DNA of 64,000 nt from Bythopirellula polymerisocia (GTDB lineage: Bacteria; Planctomycetota; Planctomycetia; Pirellulales; Lacipirellulaceae), in the NCBI RefSeq assembly GCF_007860015.1, contig NZ_SJPS01000001.1:434001-498000 (forward strand). Reading direction: 5' to 3'. The position numbers were made by a program, and so were the translations under genes. Each line of letters begins with the position of its first letter. The first letter of the stretch is position 1. The notes under the pieces were generated by a model, which worked only from the letters and a program-made list of their open reading frames with translations, did not search any database and had not been told where the DNA came from. This document shows positions 9,179 through 18,848 of the stretch, in pieces.

Positions 9179-10816
9179 ATGAAAGTTTGTTTTACAAAAT
9201 CATTAATCTCTACGCTGGCGATCGTCTTCCTCACACAGGTCTGTTTCAAAGGTATAGCATCGGCCGAGTCGAATAGTGGCATACCCTCGTCGCTCACCAC
9301 CCCTAACAAAGTCGAGACGAGCATTGGCACGTTGGAATACAAAGACGGCGCTCCAAGCATACAAACCGCTGAGAAGGTGCGCGATGCTCTCGACTTCACC
9401 CGTGCACTGAACTCCTACAACAATAGTTTCCGCGGCGCATCTGCCTACGCGATATGCAAGGGATTTCGCGATATTGGTGCACAGGACAACGACGTTGTCA
9501 TCTTCTCCGACCTGATGGACTCCAAGTCATTGTTTCTCACCGCCAATGCGGACACCATCTATTATCTTTCTGCGGTAGACCTGTCTCAGGGTCCGATGGT
9601 GATCGAGCAGCCGCCTATGGGACTCGGTGCCGTTAACGACATGTGGTTCTCGTGGATCATTGACATCGGTTTCCCAGGCCCAGATCGGGGTGCGGGAGGT
9701 CGATACCTGATCGTGCCACCAGGATACGACGGACCGTTGCCCGAAGGCGGTTTCTACATTGCCCACTCGAAGACCAACCATGTTCTCTACGCGGCTCGTG
9801 CTTTCCTCACCAACAATGACCCCAAGCCGACCGTCGAGAACATCAAGAAGCACCTCAAGATCTATCCATACACACCCGGGGCGGTAGGGACGTCCATCGC
9901 CACTGCACTTGAAGGCACGGTGCGCCTTGCTAAAAATCCGCCCGTGCCCGAAACCAAGTTTATTGAATGCAGCGGCAAATCGTTCAACACCATTCCCCCC
10001 AGCGACTTCGGCTATTTTGAGATGATTAACGAGAACGTCCAACAAGAGCCGGCTACCAGCTACGACGTAGAGCTCGCCGGGCAGTTGGCTGCAATCGGCA
10101 TCGTCCACGGGAAGCCGTTTACGCCTGATGCTCGGCTGAAGAAGATCCTCACCGATGCTGCCGCTGTGGGTAACGCCACCGGCCGCGTATTGAACTGGCA
10201 CTGGTCAGTTTCTCACCCAGATTGGTCCTACTACCCCGACTCGATGTGGGGCAGCATGTTGTGGCAAGGTGGAGCGTTCTTCGAAACACCTCCGCCTCAG
10301 TTCACCAAGGAGGGCATGTTCAAACCCTATCCGCCAACTGGCGCACGCACCCTCGACTCACGTACTGCATTCTACTACGCCTACACACTCGATTCGCCGG
10401 GCATGATCATGCGAATCCCCGATGTTGGCTCGCAGTATCTCATGGGCTTCCTCGACTCCAACGGCAATCCCTACGATGGCAGCAAGACCTACAAGGCAAC
10501 GCTGCCCAAGGACATTCCGGCAGGGAAGTTTTGGTCGTTCACCGTCTACGATAATCAATCGCGCTCAATGTTAGATACGCCTCAACGTTATCCTCGCGCC
10601 GGTAGTCAGACTTATCCCTCACCCTCCGCCGATGCGAATGCCGATGGTTCGACGACGATTTATTTCAGTCCTAATCAGCCACAGGGGGTGAAACGTGGCA
10701 ACTGGATTCAGACGATGCCCGGCAAAGGGTGGTTTACGATTCTACGCCTTTACAGTCCGCTCCCGTCGTTTTTCGACAAAAGCTGGCGGCCGAGTGAGAT
10801 GGAGTTGGTCAGGTAG
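9179..10816 (+). CDS. Secreted DUF1254/DUF1214 protein
   Basis: 545 residues with a signal peptide of about 28 residues (ending IASA). The first half matches DUF1254: RALNSYN-type helix, the stretch with LFLTANADTIYYLSAVDL, and MWFSWIIDIGFPGPDRG. The C-terminal third matches DUF1214: DSPGMI, GQY-like QYLMGFLDSNG, FWSFTVYDNQSRSML and the terminal RLYSPL segment. Proteins with this pair are widespread and of unknown function. The neighbours are two sulfatases and a HAD phosphatase, with which it is probably co-expressed. Upstream 9011-9178 holds no other gene. Confidence 0.9.
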   Translation: MKVCFTKSLISTLAIVFLTQVCFKGIASAESNSGIPSSLTTPNKVETSIGTLEYKDGAPSIQTAEKVRDALDFTRALNSYNNSFRGASAYAICKGFRDIGAQDNDVVIFSDLMDSKSLFLTANADTIYYLSAVDLSQGPMVIEQPPMGLGAVNDMWFSWIIDIGFPGPDRGAGGRYLIVPPGYDGPLPEGGFYIAHSKTNHVLYAARAFLTNNDPKPTVENIKKHLKIYPYTPGAVGTSIATALEGTVRLAKNPPVPETKFIECSGKSFNTIPPSDFGYFEMINENVQQEPATSYDVELAGQLAAIGIVHGKPFTPDARLKKILTDAAAVGNATGRVLNWHWSVSHPDWSYYPDSMWGSMLWQGGAFFETPPPQFTKEGMFKPYPPTGARTLDSRTAFYYAYTLDSPGMIMRIPDVGSQYLMGFLDSNGNPYDGSKTYKATLPKDIPAGKFWSFTVYDNQSRSMLDTPQRYPRAGSQTYPSPSADANADGSTTIYFSPNQPQGVKRGNWIQTMPGKGWFTILRLYSPLPSFFDKSWRPSEMELVR

Positions 10817-10990
10817 GGTGGTGTTTCGACAAATTTTTTGTCAGGAGTGTCGCGAAACTTTAACGTAGCCAGCAGGGGCATTGAAGTTCATCTGTGAATA
10901 AGTATTCTTACTAGTGTTCATTCTGCAAAAAACATCGCCTGTCAAACTATGATCGTTGATTCCCCGAAGAATTATCGAAAGGAAGAAACC

Positions 10991-13504
10991 ATGAGTCTCA
11001 AAAAACAAAAAATCTCGTATGGGATTCTCACAGCTTTATTATTGGTGTTTACTGCCTCAACACATGCCCAAGAGGTCACAGGCACTCTTGGTTCCCCCAG
11101 TGCTACCACGACAATCAGTGGCAAGCAGCTGCCGGCACCGGATCCGAAGTTTAGTGGCGTAATAAAGAAAAACGCCGCCGAATCCAAGGCGTGGTGGGCA
11201 CCGCGTGTGGTTCCTCCCAAGAGTGCACCGAATGTTCTGCTGATCATGACCGATGACGTGGGCTACGGTGCCCCGAGTACTTTCGGAGGAGTAATTCCTA
11301 CACCGGCACTCGACCGCATTGCCAAGGCGGGCTTGCGATACACTTGCATGAACTCCACCTCGCTTTGTTCGCCGACTCGGGCTGCACTCATCACTGGCCG
11401 CAACCACCACTCGGCAGGCTTTGGAGTGATCTCTGAGCAATCCACCGGCTTTCCTGGCTACAACAGCATCATCGCCAAGGACAAAGCGACGATCGGGCGA
11501 ATTCTCCAGGACAATGGATTCTCAACCTCATGGTTCGGCAAGGACCACAACACACCAACGTTCTCTGCCAGCCAAGTCGGGCCATTTGACCAATGGCCAA
11601 TCGGGATGGGCTTCGAATACTTCTATGGATTCGTCGGCGGTGACACGAGCCAATGGCAACCGAATTTGTTCCGCAACACGACCGCCATTTACCCTTACAT
11701 TGGCAAATCCGAATGGAATCTAACGACGGCCATGGCCGACGATGCCATCGAGTGGCTCAACATGCTCAACCAGATCGATCCCGAAAAACCATTTTTCTGT
11801 TATTACGTTCCAGGCGGTACCCATGCTCCTCATCATGCGACACCAGAATGGATCAAGAAGATCACCGACATGCACTTGTTCGACGAAGGTTGGAATAAGT
11901 TGCGCGAGACAATCTACGCCAACCAAAAGAAACTCGGTGTGATTCCCCAGGATGCCAAGATGACACCTTGGCCCGAGGAATTGCTCAAAGAGTGGGATCA
12001 ACTCTCGGCCGACGACAAGAAAATGTTCATCCGGCAGGTCAATGTCTATGCCGCCTATCTCGCCTATACCGATCATGAGATCGGCCGCGTGGTACAAGCA
12101 GTCGAAGACATGGGCAAGCTGGACAATACGATAATCATTTACATTAGTGGGGACAATGGCGGCAGCGTCGAAGGCACGCTGATCGGCACACCCAACGAAG
12201 TGGCCTCCTTCAACGGGGTCGATGTCCCCGTCGAATTACAGCTGAAAGAGTTCTATGATGTGTGGGGTAGCGACGAAACCTACAACCACATGGCGGTTCC
12301 CTGGTCCTGGGCATTTGATACCCCCTTTAGTTGGTCCAAGCAGATCGCGTCACATTTCGGCGGCGTGCGACAGGGGATGTGTGTCTCCTGGCCGGGGCAC
12401 ATTGATGACGAAGGCGGCATTCGCCATCAGTTTCATCATGTGATCGACGTTGTGCCGACGCTCCTGGAGGTCTGCAACATTCCAGCCCCCGAGGAAGTCG
12501 ACGGCATCAAGCAGGCCCCGATCGAAGGCGTCAGTTTCGCGTACACGTTCAAGAATGAGAATGTCGACGCACCTTCCACGCATAAGACTCAATACTTTGA
12601 GATGATGGGTGACCATGCTATCTACCACGAAGGGTGGATCGCCAGCACCAAAGTAATTCGTCCACCGTGGGAAATCGTGGGGCCAGTCAATCAAGATCCT
12701 TTTGGCAATGTCACCTGGGAACTTTACGATCTCACCAAGGACTGGACCCAATCCAATGACGTAGCAGCCACGAATCCTGAAAAACTGGAGGAAATGAAAC
12801 AGCTTTTCCTACAGGAAGCAGAGAAGTATCAGGTACTCCCGCTGGATGCCTCGGTAGCTACTCGACTTGTAGCGCCGCGTCCGAATATCACGGCAGGTAG
12901 AACGGAGTTCGTTTATACGTCTCCCTTGACCGGAATTCCCCAAGGGGATTCCCCCTTGATCCTCAATACTTCGTATACCATCACCGCTGAAGTGGAGATT
13001 CCTAAGGAAAATGCAGAGGGAGTTCTACTCACCTCCGGTGGGCGGTTTGGCGGCTATGGATTTTACGTGCTAAAAGGGAAGCCCGTCTTCTTGTGGAATT
13101 TGGTTGATCTCAAGCGTCCGCGGTGGGAAGCTGCCGAGGCATTGTCGCCGGGTAAGCACACCCTGGAATTTGATTTCAAATACGATGGTCTCGGTGCCGG
13201 GACGCTCGCCTTCAACAGCATGAGTGGCATCGGCCGATCTGGAACGGGAGTGCTCAAAGTCGACGGCCAAGCCGTCGCAACCCAGAAGATGGAGCATACC
13301 ATTCCACTCATTCTCCAGTGGGACGAGACTTTTGATATTGGTTCCGATACGGGCACCCCCGTGGACGACAGCGATTATCAGATTCCATTCAAGTTTAGTG
13401 GGAAGCTCAACAAGTTGACTCTCACGATGGACAAGCCCCATCTCACTCCCGAGGATATGAAGAAGCTCGAAGCGGCCCAGCGGAACAACAAGAGTAGCGA
13501 GTAA
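10991..13504 (+). CDS. Large secreted arylsulfatase
   Basis: 837 residues from the ATG at 10991 (GGAAG ribosome-binding site 6-10 nt upstream); a signal peptide of about 27 residues (ending THAQ) follows. The catalytic part shows LLIMTDDVGYG (metal ligands), CSPTRAALITGR (Cys converted to formylglycine), GKDHNTP and ISGDNGGS. The 850-residue class with a C-terminal beta-rich extension (after about residue 620) resembles the large bacterial arylsulfatases that also carry such tails. It lies 175 bp after the DUF1254 gene and ends the cluster. Substrate unknown. Confidence 0.95.
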   Translation: MSLKKQKISYGILTALLLVFTASTHAQEVTGTLGSPSATTTISGKQLPAPDPKFSGVIKKNAAESKAWWAPRVVPPKSAPNVLLIMTDDVGYGAPSTFGGVIPTPALDRIAKAGLRYTCMNSTSLCSPTRAALITGRNHHSAGFGVISEQSTGFPGYNSIIAKDKATIGRILQDNGFSTSWFGKDHNTPTFSASQVGPFDQWPIGMGFEYFYGFVGGDTSQWQPNLFRNTTAIYPYIGKSEWNLTTAMADDAIEWLNMLNQIDPEKPFFCYYVPGGTHAPHHATPEWIKKITDMHLFDEGWNKLRETIYANQKKLGVIPQDAKMTPWPEELLKEWDQLSADDKKMFIRQVNVYAAYLAYTDHEIGRVVQAVEDMGKLDNTIIIYISGDNGGSVEGTLIGTPNEVASFNGVDVPVELQLKEFYDVWGSDETYNHMAVPWSWAFDTPFSWSKQIASHFGGVRQGMCVSWPGHIDDEGGIRHQFHHVIDVVPTLLEVCNIPAPEEVDGIKQAPIEGVSFAYTFKNENVDAPSTHKTQYFEMMGDHAIYHEGWIASTKVIRPPWEIVGPVNQDPFGNVTWELYDLTKDWTQSNDVAATNPEKLEEMKQLFLQEAEKYQVLPLDASVATRLVAPRPNITAGRTEFVYTSPLTGIPQGDSPLILNTSYTITAEVEIPKENAEGVLLTSGGRFGGYGFYVLKGKPVFLWNLVDLKRPRWEAAEALSPGKHTLEFDFKYDGLGAGTLAFNSMSGIGRSGTGVLKVDGQAVATQKMEHTIPLILQWDETFDIGSDTGTPVDDSDYQIPFKFSGKLNKLTLTMDKPHLTPEDMKKLEAAQRNNKSSE

Positions 13505-13592
13505 ACGAACCAGATCGCTAAATCTTGCCGTGAATCCACGTCACGTACTGTCCCAGCGGTAGGGTGTCGCTCCACAATACGGGAATGCAAAG

Positions 13593-14258
13593 ATGCCTTA
13601 CGAAGGTCGTTATCGGCTGTCGGTCGCTCATTTGCTTGTCGCGTTGGTGGCGATGTTTGTCGTCCAACCGTTTGTCGATCATATGGCCTATGGCTATCTG
13701 GTTGCATCGGTCTTTTTCACCATAGTTTTATTGGTAGCGGTGAACGCCGTTGGAGGTCAGCGTCGATCTCAAATTGCGGCTGCCCTTTTGGCTGCCCCGG
13801 CAGTAGGTGCGAGTTGGCTCCAGCATGTGTGGCCCGACTCATTGCTCAACGATTTCTATTTTTTCTTCTCTATCGTGTTTATTATCTATGTCATTGTGCA
13901 TCTATTTCGCTTTGTCGTCTTTGCACCCTCAGTCAATGACGAAGTTTTGTGTGCTTCCATTGCAATCTATTTATTATTGGCCGTCGCATGGGCTCTGCTC
14001 TACACACTGCTTGCCCTGTGGGATCCAGGAGCAATCATTTTCACTGAAGCCGCCGATGCCCACTCCAAACTTGAAGGTTTCAAATCGCTCTATTTTAGCG
14101 TTCAAATCATCACCACGATTACCTTTGGCGATATCATGCCTATTTCCGACACGGCGCGAATGCTCGCGCTGGTAGAGGCCACCTTTGGCATGTTCTATTT
14201 GGCCATCCTCGTCTCTCGCTTGGTCGGTGCCTATACTGGGAGAAATGACTCGAACTGA
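13593..14258 (+). CDS. Two-helix-pore ion channel family protein
   Basis: 221 residues. Several hydrophobic helices (about 10-28, 30-46, 50-68, 88-110, 121-143) precede a pore-loop-like segment with TTITFGDIMP at about residues 171-180 and a final helix (185-210). This arrangement fits the Ion_trans_2 potassium-channel fold. The expected filter TVGYGD is replaced by TITFGD, so ion selectivity is uncertain. The gene is 88 bp after the sulfatase and is followed by a strong hairpin at 14315-14386. Confidence 0.7.
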   Translation: MPYEGRYRLSVAHLLVALVAMFVVQPFVDHMAYGYLVASVFFTIVLLVAVNAVGGQRRSQIAAALLAAPAVGASWLQHVWPDSLLNDFYFFFSIVFIIYVIVHLFRFVVFAPSVNDEVLCASIAIYLLLAVAWALLYTLLALWDPGAIIFTEAADAHSKLEGFKSLYFSVQIITTITFGDIMPISDTARMLALVEATFGMFYLAILVSRLVGAYTGRNDSN

Positions 14259-14314
14259 GAATACCTATCCTCTTGTGGCGCCTGACAAGCGATATTCCTA
14301 GTCAATTGCTCTCT

Positions 14315-14386
14315 AGCCACAGAGAACACAGAGCATTCAGAGTGTGGAAGGCATTGGAGTCTCGGTGTTCTCTGTGGCTTTTTTTG
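14315..14386 (+). terminator. Long hairpin followed by a T run
   Basis: A perfect 15-bp stem (AGCCACAGAGAACAC at 14315-14329 paired with its complement at 14365-14379), a loop of 35 nt and then seven T. It sits 56 bp past the channel gene and can end its transcript. The stem words CACAGAGAACAC also look like a dispersed intergenic repeat rather than a purpose-built terminator. Confidence 0.6.
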
Positions 14387-14459
14387 TATTCGGACTTTAT
14401 GAGAAGTGAGTAGGGTGGGCACTGCATAGCCTACTTATCATCACGCTGAGCCGTATCGG

Positions 14460-14472
14460 CTATACTAAACCC
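14460..14472 (+). promoter_or_regulatory. Possible -10 box directly before the permease start
   Basis: TATACT lies at 14461-14466 and the ATG of the permease begins at 14473, which would place the transcription start at or next to the start codon, i.e. a leaderless mRNA. There is no Shine-Dalgarno sequence in the gap. The -35 region is weak. Prediction only. Confidence 0.3.
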
Positions 14473-16845
14473 ATGGCCGTCATTACCGCACTCGACCGTA
14501 AGGCGCTTCGAGATCTCTGGCACATGAAAGGCCAAGCCGTGGCGATTGCGCTGGTGATCGGTTGCGGTGTAGCGCTCTTTACTCTCTCGCGCAGTATGCT
14601 GCACTCGCTGGAACTGACGCAAGTTACGTACTACCAGCGATTCCATTTTGCCGAGGTTTTTGCTTCGCTCAAGCGGGCGCCCGACGCCCTGCGAGATCGC
14701 ATTGCCGAGATTCCTGGCGTTGCGCGAGTTGAAACGCGGATCGTGGTGGGAGTGAATCTCTCGGTCCCCGGGCTTTCTGAACCAGCGACTGGTCGCATTA
14801 TCTCGGTCCCCGATACTCGCGAATCACTACTGAACCAGCTTTACTTGCGGCGGGGCAGCATGCTTACCCCTGGTCGGGATGACCAGATTCTGGCGAGTGA
14901 AGCGTTCGCCGATGCGAATCTCCTGGAGGTGGGGGACTCGATCTCTGCGGTCATCAACGGCCGTTTGAAGAAACTTCGCATCGTCGGCATCGTGCTCTCG
15001 CCGGAGTATATCTACGAGATCAAGCCGGGCGATATCCTGCCCGACAACAAACACTTTGGCGTGCTGTGGATGAATCACGAAGCACTCTCTACGGCGTACA
15101 ACTTGGAAGGGGCCTTTAATGACGTAACGATTTCGCTCATGCGCGGGGCATCATTGCCCGAAGTTCTGTTCCGGCTCGATGAGTTGATCAAACCTTATGG
15201 CGGGCTAGGCTCATATGGTCGCAAGGATCAGCCCTCGCACATGTTTCTCGACAATGAGATCGAACAGAACCGCCAGATGGGCCTGATCATGCCCACGGTG
15301 TTTTTAGGAGTGGCAGCATTTCTCTTGAATGTGGTGCTCACCCGCACGATCAACCTCCAGCGAGAACAAATCGCTGCACTCAAGGCTTTCGGCTACAACA
15401 ACCTGGAAGTCGGTTGGCACTACATGAAGATCGTGCTGCTAATCGTGGGAGGTGGACTGGCTTTCGGGATTCCTTGCGGGGCATGGTTTGGCCAGGTGGT
15501 AACCGGTATGTATGCCAAGTTGTTTCACTTTCCCGAGTTCACTTACCACTTGACCTACGGCGTTGCGCTCACCGCGGCACTGGTTAGCGTTGTAGCCTCG
15601 GTCCTGGGTGCCTGGAGTTCCATCCGCAAAGCGGTGTCCCTGCCACCAGCCGAAGCAATGCGGCCTGAGCCACCCACGAGTTTCAAGCCCACCATTCTCG
15701 AGCGATTGAATCTAGGGCATCTCCTGCCTCCAGTGATGCGGATGATCCTTCGCCAGTTGGAGCGTCATCCCGTGAAGACGGGTTTATCAGTGTTTGCGAT
15801 TTCATTGGCGGTGGCGATCATCGTGCTGGGCAATTTCATGGAAGACTCGGTCGACTATGTAATGGAGGCCCAATTCAATCGAGTTCAAAAATATGACATG
15901 TCGGTCGTCACCATAGAACCGGTATCAAGCAATGCGCTCTATGAAATCGCAAGCATGCCGGGGGTCATTCACAGTGAACCGACTCGCGGCGCCTCGACTC
16001 GGTTTCGGGCTGGTCCTAGAAGTCGCCGTGTCAGTATTCAAGGCTTGCCAGCCAATGGCACTTTGTTTGGTTTGATCGACATCGATGGCAACCAGATTTC
16101 GCTTCCACCGGATGGATTGGTCATTTCCAGAAAGCTCGGAGACATCCTCAACATCAAAGTAGGGGACATGGTTCAGGTAGAAGTACTCGAAGGGAAGCGA
16201 CCCGTCAAAGACATACTGGTAGTCGGATCACTGCAGGACTTTTCCGGAGTGTCGGCCTACATGAATATTGATGCTCTGCATCGATTACTACGTGAAGGAC
16301 CTGTCATCACCGGGGCAAACATGATCGTCGATGCCCGGTACGAGGATCAATTATTTCGCGAATTGAAGACCGTCCCAGCAATCGCGGGAGTGACAATGAA
16401 AGAGCATGCCATCGAGAGTTTCCAAAAAACGGTCGCCGAGAATTTGATGACCATGAAGGCGATCAATCTATTTTTCGCCTGTGTGATTGCTATCGGGGTG
16501 GTGTACAATAGCGCCCGAATTTCACTCTCAGAGAGAAGCCGAGAACTGGCCACGCTGCGTGTAATCGGCTTCACGCGGGGCGAGATTTCTGGCATCCTCC
16601 TGGGGGAACTAGCGATCATCACCCTGTTGGCGGTACCGCTTGGCTTGTGGATCGGATACAAAATTGCCGGTGGAGTGGTTGCCCTATTAGACTTGGAACT
16701 GTTCCGCTTCCCTTTGGTCATTGAACGCACCACTTATGGGTTGGCTGCAGGAGTGGTGATACTCGCTTCGGTAATATCGGGCCTATTGGTTCGTCGCAGA
16801 CTGGACGAGTTGGATTTAATCGCCGTACTAAAATCACGAGAGTAA
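14473..16845 (+). CDS. FtsX/MacB-type ABC transporter permease (large, double FtsX)
   Basis: 790 residues: an N-terminal membrane helix (about 18-36), a periplasmic MacB-like domain, three helices (about 275-400, including FLGVAAFLLNVVLTRTINLQREQIAALKAFGYN), a second signal-anchor helix near 437-455, a second periplasmic domain and three final helices. The paired FtsX domains show the typical LATLRVIGFTRGEI segment. Such permeases work with an ABC ATPase to push lipids, lipoproteins or peptides from the membrane using mechanotransmission. The gene is followed at 117 bp by an HlyD adaptor. No ATPase gene is adjacent, so it must be encoded elsewhere. Confidence 0.9.
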   Translation: MAVITALDRKALRDLWHMKGQAVAIALVIGCGVALFTLSRSMLHSLELTQVTYYQRFHFAEVFASLKRAPDALRDRIAEIPGVARVETRIVVGVNLSVPGLSEPATGRIISVPDTRESLLNQLYLRRGSMLTPGRDDQILASEAFADANLLEVGDSISAVINGRLKKLRIVGIVLSPEYIYEIKPGDILPDNKHFGVLWMNHEALSTAYNLEGAFNDVTISLMRGASLPEVLFRLDELIKPYGGLGSYGRKDQPSHMFLDNEIEQNRQMGLIMPTVFLGVAAFLLNVVLTRTINLQREQIAALKAFGYNNLEVGWHYMKIVLLIVGGGLAFGIPCGAWFGQVVTGMYAKLFHFPEFTYHLTYGVALTAALVSVVASVLGAWSSIRKAVSLPPAEAMRPEPPTSFKPTILERLNLGHLLPPVMRMILRQLERHPVKTGLSVFAISLAVAIIVLGNFMEDSVDYVMEAQFNRVQKYDMSVVTIEPVSSNALYEIASMPGVIHSEPTRGASTRFRAGPRSRRVSIQGLPANGTLFGLIDIDGNQISLPPDGLVISRKLGDILNIKVGDMVQVEVLEGKRPVKDILVVGSLQDFSGVSAYMNIDALHRLLREGPVITGANMIVDARYEDQLFRELKTVPAIAGVTMKEHAIESFQKTVAENLMTMKAINLFFACVIAIGVVYNSARISLSERSRELATLRVIGFTRGEISGILLGELAIITLLAVPLGLWIGYKIAGGVVALLDLELFRFPLVIERTTYGLAAGVVILASVISGLLVRRRLDELDLIAVLKSRE

Positions 16846-16854
16846 TTGTAAGAA

Positions 16855-16945
16855 ATGGAACACGGATGAACGCTAATTAAGCGGATTTTCGCAGATCGCT
16901 TTGATCCGCGACGATCCGTTAACTCTGTGTTTGTCCGCGTCTAAT
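16855..16945. repeat. Intergenic repeat of the GCAGAT / ATCCGTG type, copy 2
   Basis: The gap between permease and adaptor carries ACACGGATGAACGC, GCGGATTTTCGCAGATC, GATCCGCGACGATCCG and CTGTGTTTGTCCGCG. These are the same words as at 2330-2418 in the opposite orientation. It can fold on itself (GGATTTTCGCAGATC against GATCCGCG). It is probably a dispersed planctomycete intergenic repeat. Confidence 0.5.
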
Positions 16946-16962
16946 TTCTTCCTGCAAAACTT

Positions 16963-18186
16963 ATGCGATCGAAATTCAGAAAATTCCTGCTCTACGCATT
17001 CGGTCTGGCCGTCTTGGCTGCGATTGCCTTTGGCTTGATACCCGAACCTGTGGAAGTTGATCTGGCACAGGCAGAACGAGGCGCAATTCGCGTGACCGTG
17101 GATCAGGATGGCAAGACTCGCATTCGCGAAAAGTATGTGGTCTCGGCTCCCCTGGCAGGGCGGGTACTACGGATCGATATGGACCCCGGTGACGAAGTCC
17201 GTGCCGGAGATACCTTGCTCGCCAACATTGAACCCCGCGACCCTGAACTCTTGGATGCTCGTACAGTTGCCCAGGCAGAGGCTCGCGTGAAAGCCGCCGA
17301 AGCGACACTTGAGAAAATGGAGCCGATGCTCGAGGAGGTCACCGCCAATCAACAATACGCCGACAGTGAACTTAAGCGTGTGCAAGATGCCCGATCTAAT
17401 AGTCCTTCGGCAGTATCGGAGAGTGAGGTAGAGAGCCGCCTGCTGGCGTCACGGACTCAGAAGGCGCTCTTGCGCACGGCGTTACAAAACAAGGAGATCG
17501 CCCGATTTGAACTCGATCAGGCGCGGGCGGCCCTGATCCGATCACGTCCACCTTCAGAGAATCCCCCCTTGGCGGAGAACAATGGTTGGAACTTTCCGAT
17601 TCGGTCGCCAATCGACGGTCGGGTGCTGCGAGTGTTTCAGCAAAGTAGCGCCGTCGTAAACGCCGGCACACCCCTGTTAGAGGTTGGAGATCCAACAGAC
17701 CTGGAAGTCGAGATCGATGTGCTCTCACGCGACGCAGTGAAGGTGGAGCCGGGAGCTCTTGTTCTGTTGGAGCATTGGGGGGGCGATCGTGTGCTGCAGG
17801 GCCGTGTAAAAATTGTTGAACCTTCGGCGTTCACCAAGATCAGCACGCTTGGCGTCGAAGAGCAAAGGGTTAATGTGATTGTCAGCCTGGTCGATCCCCC
17901 ACAGGATCGGACCGAACTCGGTGACGGGTTTCGAGTGGAGGCCCGGATCGTCGTTGCCGAGTCAGCGGATGTGTTAAAGGTTCCCACGAGTGCGCTCTTC
18001 CGGATAGGGGACCGCTGGGCCGTATTTCGTGCCGTGGACGGGGTCGCCCGTGAGCAAGTGGTAGAAATCGGCTTGGAAAACGGTCTCGAAGCGGAGATTC
18101 GCTCGGGACTTTCTCCAGGCGATTCCGTGATCGTACACCCTGGCGACGAAGTCGCCAACGGCACCACAATCCGTCAACGCAACTAA
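16963..18186 (+). CDS. HlyD/RND-type periplasmic adaptor subunit
   Basis: 407 residues with an N-terminal signal anchor (about 9-25). The two lipoyl halves are around KYVVSAPLAGRVLRIDMDPGDEV (residues 51-75) and NFPIRSPIDGRVLRV (about 205-222). Between them is a helical hairpin, and after them a beta-barrel and membrane-proximal domain (TSALFRIGDRWAVF; SGLSPGDSVIVHPGDEV). It should link the FtsX permease upstream to an outer-membrane duct. Same strand and 117 bp spacing suggest a permease-adaptor operon. Confidence 0.9.
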   Translation: MRSKFRKFLLYAFGLAVLAAIAFGLIPEPVEVDLAQAERGAIRVTVDQDGKTRIREKYVVSAPLAGRVLRIDMDPGDEVRAGDTLLANIEPRDPELLDARTVAQAEARVKAAEATLEKMEPMLEEVTANQQYADSELKRVQDARSNSPSAVSESEVESRLLASRTQKALLRTALQNKEIARFELDQARAALIRSRPPSENPPLAENNGWNFPIRSPIDGRVLRVFQQSSAVVNAGTPLLEVGDPTDLEVEIDVLSRDAVKVEPGALVLLEHWGGDRVLQGRVKIVEPSAFTKISTLGVEEQRVNVIVSLVDPPQDRTELGDGFRVEARIVVAESADVLKVPTSALFRIGDRWAVFRAVDGVAREQVVEIGLENGLEAEIRSGLSPGDSVIVHPGDEVANGTTIRQRN

Positions 18187-18293
18187 CTCACGCCGACTGG
18201 TCGCTAAACGGACCATTCAAGTCCTGCGTTGACAAGCCATGTTGCCCCGTCGAAGATGAAGCTTTCTAGATCCGACCCAAAGAAACCACCGCA

Positions 18294-18788
18294 ATGACCG
18301 AAACTCTTTCGCCTCTCGTAGGCGTCATCATGGGCAGCCGCAGCGATTGGGAAACGATGCGCGCCGCTGCCGAGGTGCTCACTGATTTCAGCGTTCCGCA
18401 TGAATGCGAAATTGTCTCCGCCCATCGCACTCCCGAGTACATGGTGGAATACGCCAAGTCCGCCGAAGAGCGTGGCTTGGAAGTCCTAATCGCCGGCGCA
18501 GGCGGAGCGGCTCATCTGCCCGGGATGGTCGCCGGGCTCACGGTATTGCCGGTACTCGGTGTGCCCGTCGAGAGCCGTGCGCTCCAGGGGATGGATTCTC
18601 TGTTGTCGATTGTGCAGATGCCGGGAGGAGTACCCGTAGGAACCTTAGCTATTGGCACGGCCGGAGCCAAGAACGCTGGTTTGTTGGCTGTAAGGATTCT
18701 CGCAGGAAGCCGTCCTGAACTCCGCCAAGCGTTGCACAAATTCCATCAGGGACTTACCGATCACGTCCGTCAAGATAAGCTTCCGTGA
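18294..18788 (+). CDS. purE: N5-carboxyaminoimidazole ribonucleotide mutase PurE
   Basis: 164 residues, the usual size for class I PurE. Motifs seen: [12 protein letters not shown] near residue 10, SAHRTPEYM near 43-51 (catalytic His), and [16 protein letters not shown] near 66-81. It moves the carboxylate of N5-CAIR to C4 in de novo purine synthesis. purK follows, with its conservative ATG 60 bp after this stop; a TTG directly abutting the stop (18789) is also in frame. The pair forms an operon. Confidence 0.97.
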   Translation: MTETLSPLVGVIMGSRSDWETMRAAAEVLTDFSVPHECEIVSAHRTPEYMVEYAKSAEERGLEVLIAGAGGAAHLPGMVAGLTVLPVLGVPVESRALQGMDSLLSIVQMPGGVPVGTLAIGTAGAKNAGLLAVRILAGSRPELRQALHKFHQGLTDHVRQDKLP

Positions 18789-18848
18789 TTGACATCTTCA
18801 GCGATTGCCAGCTTCCGTGATGAACGAAGGCCCGGTATCCTAGTTGCC

